Shown in pieces: positions 32,298 to 41,563 of a DNA stretch of 64,000 nucleotides (position 1 is the stretch's first letter; each line of letters begins with the position of its first letter). Source of the stretch: an uncultured Prevotella sp. (GTDB lineage: Bacteria; Bacteroidota; Bacteroidia; Bacteroidales; Bacteroidaceae). Location: contig CABQKA010000008.1 in NCBI GenBank assembly GCA_902464615.1, positions 1-64,000 of the forward strand, given 5' to 3'. A program made the position numbers and the translations under genes. The notes below the pieces were generated by a model. It worked only from the letters and a program-made list of their open reading frames with translations, was not told where the DNA came from and did not search any database.

Positions 32298-34235
32298 ATG
32301 ACAAAAAACATTTTCATCTGGATAGCATTTCTGTGCCTTTTCCTGCCGCTGAAAGCGGACGACACCGGCCGGCAACCTGTGCCGGACGTACAGGTCAGGA
32401 TTTCGGAGGACAAGACTTTGGTATATGAAGTATCGTATCTGGGGCAGCCCGTAATCCGTGAGTCCGCCTTGGGGCTTTGCGTAGACAACCGCCACTTGGG
32501 ACGGGACGTGAAGAGCCTGCAAAGCGAGCAACTCGCCGAGGGCCATACGATGTACACCGTGACCGGCGAAATTGCGGGAACATTCCGCATGGAGCTCAGG
32601 CAGTTCAAGGACGGCATAGCCCTCAGATACCACATCCCGGCCCAAGGTCCGATCTGCATCTATGGCGAGGAGACTTCATACACATTTCCCTCCGGCACAG
32701 AGGTATGGTACGCCAGCGGTCCGTTCCAGTACGGCTGGCTCCAGGAATACCAGAACCGGGCGACGGACGACATCACGGGAGAACTGCTCGCGCCTCCGGC
32801 CACGTTCCAGCTTCCCGGCGGGCTCTACGCAGCAGTGACAGAGGCCAACCTGTTTCATTACCACGGCGCCGTACTGTTCGGGAAAAGCCCCAACACGGTC
32901 CAATTCGGATACGTGGAAAACAAAGGCCACCTGGAATCAGGACAACAGACCGGAATGCCGGGAAAATATATCCACGACGCCGTGCGCAACGTGCCATGGG
33001 TAACTACGCCGCGGCCGGGCAACAGCGAGGTGACAACCCCTTGGCGCGTATTGATGCTGGGGGCAGACTTGAACGCGCTGGTGAACAACGGCATCATCGC
33101 CGCCGTATCGGACAAGCCAGACAAAGCCCTGTTTCCCCAAGGAGCCGAAACGGAATGGATCAAACCAGGCAGGGCCGTATTCACCTGGCTGACCGAAGGC
33201 GGCACGGAACGGCTGAGCGTGGCCAATCACAAGAAATACGTGGACGGCTGCGCAGAGCTGGGCATTGAGACCGTAGTCGTGGACGACGGATGGGAACTGT
33301 GGCCCGAAAGGGAAAAGGATGCGAACGGACGCTCAAAGTGGGACATGCTGAAAGAACTGACGGACTATGCCAAAGCTAAAGGCGTGAATATATGGGTGTG
33401 GCGTCCGTCGTCGCCCCGTGCGGGCAACAAGACAGACATTGGCCTGCTGGACCCGGACGAACGGAAGAGCTTCATGCGGAAATGCGCGGAGATCGGCGTA
33501 AAAGGGTTGAAAATAGACTTCTTCTGCACGGAAAACCAGTTTACCGTAGACTTGATGGAAGCCATTCTGAAGGACGCGGCGCAGGAAAAACTGATGGTGA
33601 TTTTCCACGGCGTGAACAAGCCGACGGGCGACAGCTACACTTACCCGAACCTGCTGGCCAAAGAAGCCGTCCGCGGCCTGGAATGCGTAGGCGGAGAAAA
33701 CAGCTGGGCTCCAGGCCCGCCCTGGCCTTACCACAACACGGTGCTGCCGTTCACGCGCTGGCTGGCCGGTCCCGGAGACTACACACCGCTGAACTTCCGG
33801 GCATTCTGCCCGGAGTCGGTCACTTTTACCCACCAGCTGGCCACAATCTACATGTTCACCTCGCCTATGCTGATTTTTGCCGCCGACATGGAAGACATGC
33901 TGTCGTGCCCGGGGCGGAAATTCATTGAAGAAGTGCCTGTGGAATGGGACGAAACCCGCGTACTGCCCGGAAGCGAAATCGGCAAACTGGCCGCAGTGGC
34001 ACGGCGCCATGGCGACACATGGTACGTCAGCGTGCTGAACGGCGAGACAGAGAAAGACTTCACCTGTACGCTGGACTTCCTGCCCAAAGGCAAATATCTG
34101 GTAGAGATGGCTTACGACCAGCCGGGAGACCGGAAACAAATCCACGTGAAAGAGTTGAAAGTCCGCTCCGGACAAGAATTGAAGCAATCGCTCATGCCCG
34201 GTGGCGGATGGCTGATGAAGATAAGCAAACGCTAA
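32298..34235 (+). CDS. GH97 glycosidase, retaining alpha-galactosidase type
   Basis: About 645 residues with a signal peptide (MTKNIFIWIAFLCLFLPLKA). The barrel has VVVDDGWELWPE, GVNIWVWRPSSP, VKGLKIDFFCTENQ with Asp407 and VRGLECVGGENSW with Glu462. The Asp/Glu pair is 55 residues apart, the same spacing as the nucleophile and acid/base of the characterised retaining GH97 alpha-galactosidase of B. thetaiotaomicron. This differs from the SusB-like enzyme upstream, which lacks the Asp. Substrate may be alpha-galactosides, but other retaining specificities exist. Own promoter at 32245-32276. Confidence 0.88.
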   Translation: MTKNIFIWIAFLCLFLPLKADDTGRQPVPDVQVRISEDKTLVYEVSYLGQPVIRESALGLCVDNRHLGRDVKSLQSEQLAEGHTMYTVTGEIAGTFRMELRQFKDGIALRYHIPAQGPICIYGEETSYTFPSGTEVWYASGPFQYGWLQEYQNRATDDITGELLAPPATFQLPGGLYAAVTEANLFHYHGAVLFGKSPNTVQFGYVENKGHLESGQQTGMPGKYIHDAVRNVPWVTTPRPGNSEVTTPWRVLMLGADLNALVNNGIIAAVSDKPDKALFPQGAETEWIKPGRAVFTWLTEGGTERLSVANHKKYVDGCAELGIETVVVDDGWELWPEREKDANGRSKWDMLKELTDYAKAKGVNIWVWRPSSPRAGNKTDIGLLDPDERKSFMRKCAEIGVKGLKIDFFCTENQFTVDLMEAILKDAAQEKLMVIFHGVNKPTGDSYTYPNLLAKEAVRGLECVGGENSWAPGPPWPYHNTVLPFTRWLAGPGDYTPLNFRAFCPESVTFTHQLATIYMFTSPMLIFAADMEDMLSCPGRKFIEEVPVEWDETRVLPGSEIGKLAAVARRHGDTWYVSVLNGETEKDFTCTLDFLPKGKYLVEMAYDQPGDRKQIHVKELKVRSGQELKQSLMPGGGWLMKISKR

Positions 34236-34310
34236 ACGCGGGAATATCCGGCCCCGGCGACGGCAGCAAACTGCCCGACAAGAAAAAAACACCATAAAAA
34301 GAGAAAAAAA

Positions 34311-34342
34311 TTTGGATTTTGGGCAAGAAGTTTATACCTTTG
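34311..34342 (+). promoter_or_regulatory. Promoter of rimP-nusA-infB
   Basis: TTTG (34311-34314) and TACCTTTG (34335-34342), exact 20-bp spacer. Confidence 0.85.
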
Positions 34343-34353
34343 CAAACGGTAAG

Positions 34354-34388
34354 AGTGAGGGGCTTCGGAAAGTTCCTCACTTATTTTT
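34354..34388 (+). terminator. Terminator-like hairpin in the rimP leader
   Basis: AGTGAGG (34354-34360) pairs with CCTCACT (34375-34381); the stem extends by four more pairs including two G-U. The run TTATTTTT follows. It lies between the promoter and the rimP start at 34407, so it could attenuate the operon. Confidence 0.75.
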
Positions 34389-34406
34389 AGGACTCAACGA
34401 CGTGAC

Positions 34407-34874
34407 ATGATTGACAAGAACGTAGTGAAGAATTTAGTGGACCAATGGCTCGCCGGCAAGGATTATTTCCTGACAGACCTGACCATCTCTCCAGACGACC
34501 GCATCGTAGTGGAAATAGACCACAAGGAAGGCGTGTGGATAGAAGACTGCGTAGACCTGAGCCGCTTCATTGAAGACCACCTGAACCGCGAAGAAGAAGA
34601 CTTCGAGCTGGAAGTGGGCAGCGCCGGCATAGGACAGCCCTTCAAAGTCCACCGGCAATACGAAATCCACGAAGGAGACCGCATAGAAGTGCTCACCCGC
34701 GACGGACGGAAACTCACAGGCATACTCAGCAACGTAACTCCTGACACGTTCACTCTGACCGTCACGGAAAAAGTAAGAGAGGAAGGAGCCAAACGGCCTA
34801 AGCTCGTAGACCGCGACCTTACCCTCAGCTTCGACGACGTGAAGTCCGCAAAATATATCATCGATTTCAAATAA
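34407..34874 (+). CDS. rimP: Ribosome maturation factor RimP
   Basis: About 155 residues, the usual length. The N-terminal alpha/beta domain has EIDHKEGVWIEDCVDLSRFIE and ELEVGSAGIGQPF (the Bacteroidetes version of EVSSPGLDRPL), and the C-terminal Sm-like barrel has RDGRKLTGILSNV. RimP helps mature the 30S subunit. It leads the conserved rimP-nusA-infB operon. A leader hairpin with a U-rich tail precedes it and a stem-loop lies between it and nusA. Confidence 0.95.
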   Translation: MIDKNVVKNLVDQWLAGKDYFLTDLTISPDDRIVVEIDHKEGVWIEDCVDLSRFIEDHLNREEEDFELEVGSAGIGQPFKVHRQYEIHEGDRIEVLTRDGRKLTGILSNVTPDTFTLTVTEKVREEGAKRPKLVDRDLTLSFDDVKSAKYIIDFK

Positions 34875-34880
34875 CGCAAA

Positions 34881-34917
34881 ACGGGCCGCCGGGCACAAAG
34901 AGCATCCGGCGGCCCGT
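34881..34917 (+). promoter_or_regulatory. Stem-loop between rimP and nusA
   Basis: A perfect 12-bp GC-rich stem (34881-34892 with 34906-34917, 13-nt loop). No T-run follows, so RNA processing or partial pausing is more likely than termination. Confidence 0.6.
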
Positions 34918-34940
34918 CAGTCCATAAGCATACCCCACAC

Positions 34941-36221
34941 ATGGCAAAGAAAAAGACAGAAACCGCAAGCCTCATCGACACTTTCACAGAGTTCAAGGAA
35001 ACGAAGAACATTGACCGCACCACAATGGTCGGCGTGCTGGAAGAAAGTTTCCGCAGCGTCATCGCCAAAATTTTCGGTTCGGACGAGAACTTCGACGTCA
35101 TTGTCAATCCGGACAAAGGCGACTTCGAAATATACCGCAACCGCGAAGTCGTGGCCGACGGCGAAGTGACCGACCCCAACAAGCAAATGTCGCTTTCGGA
35201 CGCCCAGGAAATTGACCCTGACTATGAAGTGGGAGAAGAAGTGAGCGAAACCATCGACTTCGCCAAATTCGGACGCCGGGCCATCCTGACGCTGCGCCAG
35301 ACACTGGCCAGCAAAATCCTGGAACTGGAGCACGACTCGCTCTACAACAAATACAAGGACCGGGTAGGTGAAATCATAGCCGCAGAAGTTTACCAGACAT
35401 GGAAAAACGAAACGCTGCTCATGGACGACGAACACAACGAACTGCTCCTGCCCAAATCGCAGCAGATACCGCGCGACTTCTTCCACAAAGGCGACACCGT
35501 GCGCGCTGTCATCGACCGCGTAGACAACACGAACGGGAATCCGAAGATTTACTTGAGCCGCACCTCGCCCGAATTTCTGCGCCGGCTGCTCGAAATGGAA
35601 ATCCCGGAAATCAACGACGGACTCATCACCCTGCGCCGCGTAGCCCGCATCCCAGGCGAAAGGGCCAAGATAGCCGTAGAAAGTTACGACGACCGCATCG
35701 ACCCGGTAGGTGCCTGCGTCGGTGTCAAGGGTAGCCGAATCCACGGCATCGTGCGGGAACTCAATAACGAAAACATTGACGTCATCAACTACACGTCGAA
35801 CACGAAACTGTTTATCCAACGCTCACTGAGCCCGGCCGAAATCTCCAGCATTTCGCTCAATGAGAAAGAACGCAAGGCTGAAGTCTACTTACAGCCCGAC
35901 CAAGTATCGCTCGCCATCGGCAAAGGCGGTATAAACATCAAGCTGGCCTCCATGCTGACAGAATACACCATCGACGTATTCCGCGAAGTAGACGGTGGAG
36001 AAGAAACAGAAGACATTTACTTAGACGAATTTGCCGACGAAATAGATCAATGGGTCATCGACGCCATCAAGAGCCTCGGCCTCAACACTGCCAAGGAAGT
36101 ACTCAACGCCCCTCGCGACATGCTCATCGAAAAAGCGGACTTAGAGGAGAACACCGTCGACGATGTACTGCGCATCCTCCGTTCCGAATTTGAGGACGAG
36201 GGAAATAATAGTGAAAGTTAA
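34941..36221 (+). CDS. nusA: Transcription termination/antitermination factor NusA
   Basis: About 426 residues, the short form without the C-terminal acidic repeats of E. coli NusA. The NTD (about 1-130) is followed by S1 (GDTVRAVIDRVDNTNGNPKI) and two KH domains (DPVGACVGVKGSRIHGIVRE, SLAIGKGGINIKLAS), ending in an acidic tail. It binds RNA polymerase and nascent RNA, modulating pausing, termination and antitermination. In the same operon as rimP and infB and downstream of a leader hairpin it could itself act on. Confidence 0.96.
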   Translation: MAKKKTETASLIDTFTEFKETKNIDRTTMVGVLEESFRSVIAKIFGSDENFDVIVNPDKGDFEIYRNREVVADGEVTDPNKQMSLSDAQEIDPDYEVGEEVSETIDFAKFGRRAILTLRQTLASKILELEHDSLYNKYKDRVGEIIAAEVYQTWKNETLLMDDEHNELLLPKSQQIPRDFFHKGDTVRAVIDRVDNTNGNPKIYLSRTSPEFLRRLLEMEIPEINDGLITLRRVARIPGERAKIAVESYDDRIDPVGACVGVKGSRIHGIVRELNNENIDVINYTSNTKLFIQRSLSPAEISSISLNEKERKAEVYLQPDQVSLAIGKGGINIKLASMLTEYTIDVFREVDGGEETEDIYLDEFADEIDQWVIDAIKSLGLNTAKEVLNAPRDMLIEKADLEENTVDDVLRILRSEFEDEGNNSES

Positions 36222-36298
36222 TCACCACAGCAGCCACGCCGCCTGCTGCGGTAGCTGCACCGAAACTTTTCACCCGTCCAATTTTCAATCACAAGAGC

Positions 36299-39139
36299 AT
36301 GAGTATCAGATTAAATAAAGTTATTAAAGAATTCAACGTCGGACTGCAGACTGTCGTAGATTTTCTCTCCAAAAAAGGGTATCAGCTCAACGCTTCGCCC
36401 AGCGAGAAAATTACAGACGAGCAGTACGAACTGCTGCGCAAGGAATTCGGCGCAGACAAAAATCTCCGTACGGAAGCCGAAAAAATGATTCAAAGCCGAC
36501 AAAAGGAGAAGAGCAAAGACAAGGCGCAACGGGAGAAAGTTGTCTCGCAAGACATCCCTACCGTCATTCCTGAAGACATGCGCCCGCAACTTAAAGTCAA
36601 AGGGACCATCGACCTCAATCCCAAGCCCCAGCCCCAACAGCCGGAAGCCCAGCCCGTGGAGGAACCGGCCACCATTTCCCAGCCGCAGCCCGCGGCACAA
36701 GTGCAGGAAGTTCAAGAAGAGCCGGAACCGCAGCCTGTCGCAGAAACGGCTGAGCCAGAAACAGGAAATGCAGTCCCTGAGCCAATAAGCGAAGACGGAC
36801 AGAACAACGGACAGAAAAAAGCGAAGCAGAAACTCTCCGTAGAAGAGCGGGCAAAGGCCATAGGCGAAGAAAGCAACGGCATTTTCAAGCTCCATACGCA
36901 AACAGAAATCACGGCCCCGAAAGTATTGGGCACCATCGACCTCTCCAGCCTGAACCAGACGACCAGGCCCAAAAAGAAAACGAAAGAAGAGCGCCGTAAG
37001 GAAAGAGAGGAGAAAAACCGCCAGCAGCCATCGGCACAAAATGGCGAAAAGAAAAAGCGTAACCGTATCGGCAAAGAACGCGTCGACGTGAACGCTGCCG
37101 TCAACCAGCAAAACAACGGCCAACGCAACCGGCAGACCGGGGGAAACCAGCAAGCCGGCAGCCAGCAGGGAAGCGGGAAACGGTCGAAAGAACGCAACCG
37201 CAAGGCACAGGTACAGACCGCCATCAAGCCCGAAATCTCGGACGAAGAGGTAGCCAAGCAGGTGAAGGAAACCTTGGCCCGCCTCACAAACAAGCAGAAA
37301 GGTTCGAAGGGAGCCAAGTACCGCAAGGAGAAGCGCGAAATGATACGCGCCCACCAGGAGGAAGAAAGGCTCGAAGCCAATGCCGAAAGCAAAACACTGA
37401 AACTCACGGAATTCGTCACTGCCAACGAGTTGGCCACCATGATGGATATCCCCGTGACCAAAGTCATCTCCACGTGTATGAGCATCGGCATGATGGTGTC
37501 CATCAACCAGCGCCTCGATGCCGAGACCATCGACCTCGTTGCCGACGAGTTCGGTTTTAAGACCGAATTCATCAGCGCCGACGTCCAGGAAGCCATCGCA
37601 GAGGAGCCCGACAACGAAGAAGACCTCGAGCCCCGCGCGCCGATTGTCACGGTCATGGGCCATGTGGACCACGGCAAGACATCGTTGCTCGACTACATCC
37701 GCAAGTCGAACGTCATTGCAGGCGAGGCCGGCGGCATCACGCAACACATCGGCGCCTACAACGTAACGCTTGAAAACGGACGGCACATCACCTTCCTCGA
37801 CACACCGGGACACGAAGCATTCACGGCCATGCGTGCCCGAGGCGCACAGGTAACGGACATTGCCATCATCATCATCGCCGCAGACGACGACATCATGCCC
37901 CAGACCAAAGAGGCCATCAATCATGCCGTTGCCGCGAACGTGCCCATCGTTTTTGCCATCAACAAGATAGACAAGCCCGGCGCCAACCCGGACAAGATCA
38001 AGGAAGGCCTGGCCAACATGAACTTCCTCGTCGAGGAATGGGGCGGAAAATACCAGAGCCAGGATATCTCCGCAAAGAAAGGCATCGGTGTGCCCGACCT
38101 GCTGGAGAAAGTCCTGCTGGAAGCCGACATGCTCGAGCTCAAAGCCAACCCCCACCGCAAAGCCACCGGCACCATCATCGAGTCCACGCTCGACAAAGGC
38201 CGCGGCTACGTAGCCACAGTCCTGGTCTCCAACGGTACGCTCCGTCAGGGCGACATCGTTCTTGCCGGCACCAACTTCGGCCGCATCAAAGCGCTTTTCA
38301 ACGAACGTAACCAGCGCGTGCAGGAAGTAGGACCGTCCATGGCCGCTACGATTCTGGGGCTCAACGGTGCCCCGCAGGCAGGCGACCAATTCCACGTCAT
38401 GGAGACGGAACAGGAAGCACGCGAAATCGCGAACAAGCGCGAACAGCTGCAACGCGAGCAGGACCTCCGCACCCACAAGATGCTGACGCTGGACGAAGTG
38501 GGCCGCCGCATCAAGCTCGGCTCCTTCAAAGAGCTCAACATCATTGTCAAAGGCGACGTGGACGGTTCCGTCGAAGCCTTGAGCGACTCGTTCATCAAGC
38601 TCTCCACGGAAACCATTGCCGTCAACGTCATCCACAAGGGCGTAGGCCAGATTTCCGAAAACGACGTGACGCTGGCAGCCGCCTCGCAAGCCGTCATCGT
38701 CGGTTTCCAGGTGCGCCCCAGCCAGTCGGCGCGCAAGCTCGCCGAGCGTGAAGGCGTCGACATCCGCCTCTATTCCATCATCTACGACGCCATCGAGGAA
38801 GTCAAGGAAGCCATGGAAGGCATGCTCGAACCGGTGCTCAAGGAAGAAATCACCGCCACGCTCGAAGTGCGCCAGGTCTACCACATTTCCAAGGTGGGCT
38901 ACGTGGCGGGCGCATACGTTTCCGACGGCAAAGTCAAGCGCACGGACAAAGCACGGCTCATCCGCGACGGCATTGTCATCTTCACGGGCGAAATCAATGC
39001 CCTCAAGCGCTTCAAGGACGACGTGAAGGAAGTCAACACCAACTTCGAGTGCGGTATCAGCCTCACCAACTGCAACGACATCAAGGAGGGCGACATCATC
39101 GAAACCTTCCAGGAGGTGGCCGTCAAGCAGAAACTGTAA
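36299..39139 (+). CDS. infB: Translation initiation factor IF-2
   Basis: About 946 residues. An N-terminal IF2_N-like segment (RLNKVIKEFNVGLQTVVDFL) is followed by a long charged, Gln/Pro/Lys-rich region (about 60-360). The GTPase has G1 GHVDHGKTS near residue 454, G3 DTPGHEAF and G4 NKIDKP, followed by the usual domains II, III and IV (the last containing KVGYVAGAYVSDGKVKRTDKA). It brings fMet-tRNA to the 30S subunit. Third gene of the rimP operon. The start follows the nusA stop by 77 bp. Confidence 0.97.
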   Translation: MSIRLNKVIKEFNVGLQTVVDFLSKKGYQLNASPSEKITDEQYELLRKEFGADKNLRTEAEKMIQSRQKEKSKDKAQREKVVSQDIPTVIPEDMRPQLKVKGTIDLNPKPQPQQPEAQPVEEPATISQPQPAAQVQEVQEEPEPQPVAETAEPETGNAVPEPISEDGQNNGQKKAKQKLSVEERAKAIGEESNGIFKLHTQTEITAPKVLGTIDLSSLNQTTRPKKKTKEERRKEREEKNRQQPSAQNGEKKKRNRIGKERVDVNAAVNQQNNGQRNRQTGGNQQAGSQQGSGKRSKERNRKAQVQTAIKPEISDEEVAKQVKETLARLTNKQKGSKGAKYRKEKREMIRAHQEEERLEANAESKTLKLTEFVTANELATMMDIPVTKVISTCMSIGMMVSINQRLDAETIDLVADEFGFKTEFISADVQEAIAEEPDNEEDLEPRAPIVTVMGHVDHGKTSLLDYIRKSNVIAGEAGGITQHIGAYNVTLENGRHITFLDTPGHEAFTAMRARGAQVTDIAIIIIAADDDIMPQTKEAINHAVAANVPIVFAINKIDKPGANPDKIKEGLANMNFLVEEWGGKYQSQDISAKKGIGVPDLLEKVLLEADMLELKANPHRKATGTIIESTLDKGRGYVATVLVSNGTLRQGDIVLAGTNFGRIKALFNERNQRVQEVGPSMAATILGLNGAPQAGDQFHVMETEQEAREIANKREQLQREQDLRTHKMLTLDEVGRRIKLGSFKELNIIVKGDVDGSVEALSDSFIKLSTETIAVNVIHKGVGQISENDVTLAAASQAVIVGFQVRPSQSARKLAEREGVDIRLYSIIYDAIEEVKEAMEGMLEPVLKEEITATLEVRQVYHISKVGYVAGAYVSDGKVKRTDKARLIRDGIVIFTGEINALKRFKDDVKEVNTNFECGISLTNCNDIKEGDIIETFQEVAVKQKL

Positions 39140-39290
39140 TCCCCACACGCGGGGAAAGGTCCAGCCATAAACGCGCGGCCACACCGGACGGTTCCCGCCG
39201 CCGGCGGAGGCCGCGCAATGGTATCCCACCCTTTGCGCCCCGCAACCGGGAGCGGCCGCGCCGTTCCCACACCCAAACATCATCCAACCC

Positions 39291-39851
39291 ATGTATCTCG
39301 ACATTTTTCTTATCCTTATCCTCCTTTGGGCCATCTTCAACGGATGGCGCAACGGCTTTCTCAAAGAAGCCTTCAACACGCTCGGCGTCATCGGCGGACT
39401 GCTCATCGCCCTCGTCGCCTACGGTACACTCGGCAAATACCTGCTCGTCGACGGCACGCAGAGCAACCAGGTGCTCAGCATCATTGCCTTCCTGCTGCTC
39501 TGCATTGTCATCCCCATCGTGGGCGGCTTCATCGTCAACCAGCTGACACGGGCCATCAAGGGTATGGCCATCGGACTGCCCAACAGCCTGCTGGGCAGCC
39601 TCTTCGGCGTAGCCAAGTTCACCCTTCTCCTTAGCTTTGCCTTCAACACTATGGAGGCGCTGCGCATCATGAACCCGGAGCGCACCGCCCAGTCCGTACT
39701 CTACCGCCCGCTCTGCAGCATCCTGCCTTTCCTCGGGGACGAGGCCGCCGGCTACTACGGGAAAAAGGAGAAAGCCGGCCAGACGGAAGGCGACACTGTC
39801 TATATCCACTTTGACCGCGACCGCGCGGTGCAGGACTCCACAGCCCGCTGA
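39291..39851 (+). CDS. CvpA family membrane protein
   Basis: About 186 residues with four hydrophobic segments and the family opening DIFLILILLWAIFNGWRNGF plus GLLIALVAYG. CvpA proteins are linked in other bacteria to colicin V production and envelope stress; the molecular role is unclear. The C-terminal tail (about 150-186) is polar. It lies 151 bp after infB and 57 bp before sufB in the same direction, and no promoter was seen, so it may be read through from the infB operon. Confidence 0.85.
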   Translation: MYLDIFLILILLWAIFNGWRNGFLKEAFNTLGVIGGLLIALVAYGTLGKYLLVDGTQSNQVLSIIAFLLLCIVIPIVGGFIVNQLTRAIKGMAIGLPNSLLGSLFGVAKFTLLLSFAFNTMEALRIMNPERTAQSVLYRPLCSILPFLGDEAAGYYGKKEKAGQTEGDTVYIHFDRDRAVQDSTAR

Positions 39852-39908
39852 CGCCCACGCCGCCCAGCAGGGCCGGACGTCCGTGAAGCAACCTCAACCA
39901 ACTACGCC

Positions 39909-41360
39909 ATGCCCGACGAAACAAAAAACCAACTGGTCCGAGAAGTCGCCGCGAAAAAATACGAGTTCGGCTTCACCACCGACGTGCAGACCGAAATCAT
40001 CGAACGCGGCCTCAACGAAGACGTCATACGACTCATTTCCAAGAAGAAAGAAGAGCCCGAGTGGCTGCTCGACTTCCGCCTGAAAGCCTACCGCTACTGG
40101 CTCACCCTCGAGCAGCCTTCCTGGGGGCACGTACACCTGCCGCCCATCGACTACCAAGGCATCTCCTACTACGCCGACCCCACCCGCAAGCCCGACGGTG
40201 AGGGCAAGAAGGAGATAGACCCCGAACTGATGAAAACGTTCGACAAGCTCGGCATCCCGCTCGAGGAGCGAATGGCCCTGGCCGGCGTCGCCGTCGACGC
40301 CGTCATGGACTCCGTGTCCGTGAAGACCACCTTCAAGGAAAAGCTCCAGGAGAAAGGCGTCATCTTCAGTTCCATCAGCGAGGCAGTCCGTGAGAACCCG
40401 GAACTTGTCCGCAAATATCTCGGCACTGTCGTACCCTACCGCGACAATTACTTTGCGGCGCTCAACAGCGCCGTATTCTCCGACGGCTCCTTCGTCTACA
40501 TCCCCAAAGGCGTGCGCTGCCCCATGGAGCTGTCCACCTATTTCCGCATCAACGCGCGCAACACCGGCCAGTTCGAGCGCACGCTCATCGTCTGCGACGA
40601 CGGCGGCTACGTCTCCTACCTCGAAGGCTGCACCGCCCCCATGCGCGACGAAAACCAGCTCCACGCGGCCATTGTCGAGATTGTCGTCAAGGAGAACGCC
40701 GAGGTGAAATACTCCACCGTGCAAAACTGGTATCCCGGCGACGCCGAGGGGCGCGGCGGCGTCTACAACCTCGTCACCAAGCGCGGGCAACTGCGCGGGC
40801 GCAACTCCAAGCTGTCGTGGACGCAGGTCGAGACGGGAAGCGCCATCACGTGGAAATATCCTTCCTGCGTCCTTATGGGCGACAACTCGCAGGCCGAGTT
40901 CTACAGCGTCGCCGTCACGAACCACCACCAGGAGGCCGATACCGGCACGAAGATGATCCATGTCGGGCGGAACACGCGCTCCACCATTATCTCCAAAGGC
41001 ATTTCGGCCGGAAAGAGCCAGAACTCCTACCGCGGGCTGGTCAAGGTGGGAAGCAAGGCCGACGGCGCGCGCAACTACTCCTCGTGCGACTCCCTCCTGC
41101 TGGGCAGTTCCTGCGGGGCGCACACTTTCCCCTACATCGACGTGAACAACCCCGACGCCGTCGTGGAGCACGAGGCCACCACGTCGAAAATCTCCGAAGA
41201 CCAGCTCTTCTACTGCAACCAGCGCGGCATCCCCACCGAGACGGCCGTAGACCTCATCGTCAACGGCTATGCCAAGGACGTCATCAACAAGCTCCCCATG
41301 GAGTTTGCCGTCGAAGCGCAGAAGCTGCTCAGCGTCTCGCTCGAAGGCAGCGTGGGCTAA
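39909..41360 (+). CDS. sufB: Fe-S cluster assembly scaffold SufB
   Basis: About 483 residues, full length for SufB. The core has VPYRDNYFAALNSAVFSDGS, IPKGVRCPMELSTYFRIN, VETGSAITWKYPSC and a C-terminal ATTSKISEDQLFYCNQRG, all highly conserved parts of the beta-helix scaffold. SufB works with SufC ATPase and SufD to build Fe-S clusters. Here a strong terminator (41397-41430) follows at once and the next gene is hflX, so sufC, sufD and sufS are not in this operon as they usually are. Confidence 0.96.
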   Translation: MPDETKNQLVREVAAKKYEFGFTTDVQTEIIERGLNEDVIRLISKKKEEPEWLLDFRLKAYRYWLTLEQPSWGHVHLPPIDYQGISYYADPTRKPDGEGKKEIDPELMKTFDKLGIPLEERMALAGVAVDAVMDSVSVKTTFKEKLQEKGVIFSSISEAVRENPELVRKYLGTVVPYRDNYFAALNSAVFSDGSFVYIPKGVRCPMELSTYFRINARNTGQFERTLIVCDDGGYVSYLEGCTAPMRDENQLHAAIVEIVVKENAEVKYSTVQNWYPGDAEGRGGVYNLVTKRGQLRGRNSKLSWTQVETGSAITWKYPSCVLMGDNSQAEFYSVAVTNHHQEADTGTKMIHVGRNTRSTIISKGISAGKSQNSYRGLVKVGSKADGARNYSSCDSLLLGSSCGAHTFPYIDVNNPDAVVEHEATTSKISEDQLFYCNQRGIPTETAVDLIVNGYAKDVINKLPMEFAVEAQKLLSVSLEGSVG

Positions 41361-41396
41361 GGCCTCCGGGCCGCCGCCCTGCCGCAGCATCCCCAC

Positions 41397-41430
41397 AGCC
41401 CTGCCGGCCACCGCGCCGGCGGGGCTTTTT
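41397..41430 (+). terminator. sufB terminator
   Basis: A 12-bp GC-rich stem with one G-U pair (41397-41408 with 41415-41426) is followed by TTTT. It ends the transcript 37 bp after the sufB stop. Confidence 0.85.
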
Positions 41431-41478
41431 CCGTCTCCACGGCGGCACGCGCCGCAGCCGGCGCGCGGCTGTCCGTCC

Positions 41479-41541
41479 ACGGGCCTTAGCCTTGAAAAAA
41501 CGGGCCTAAGCCCAAGAGAAACGGGCCTAAGCCCCGCGGCA
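41479..41541. repeat. Three-unit 21-bp palindromic repeat array (copy 6)
   Basis: Units start at 41479, 41500 and 41521, all beginning ACGGGCCT. The array starts past the sufB terminator and ends 22 bp before the hflX -33 element, the closest spacing to a promoter among the eight copies. Confidence 0.88.
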
Positions 41542-41563
41542 CAAAAGCCTCGTGCCGCACCCG

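Noticed and set aside
36311..39406. Long minus-strand frame of 1031 codons opposite infB
   Set aside because: It is the antisense of a clearly conserved gene; its product has no recognisable motif and odd Val/Phe/Asp bias from codon positions of infB.
41479..41541. CRISPR-like tandem repeat
   Set aside because: Units are contiguous 21-mers without spacers and only three per array; no cas genes.
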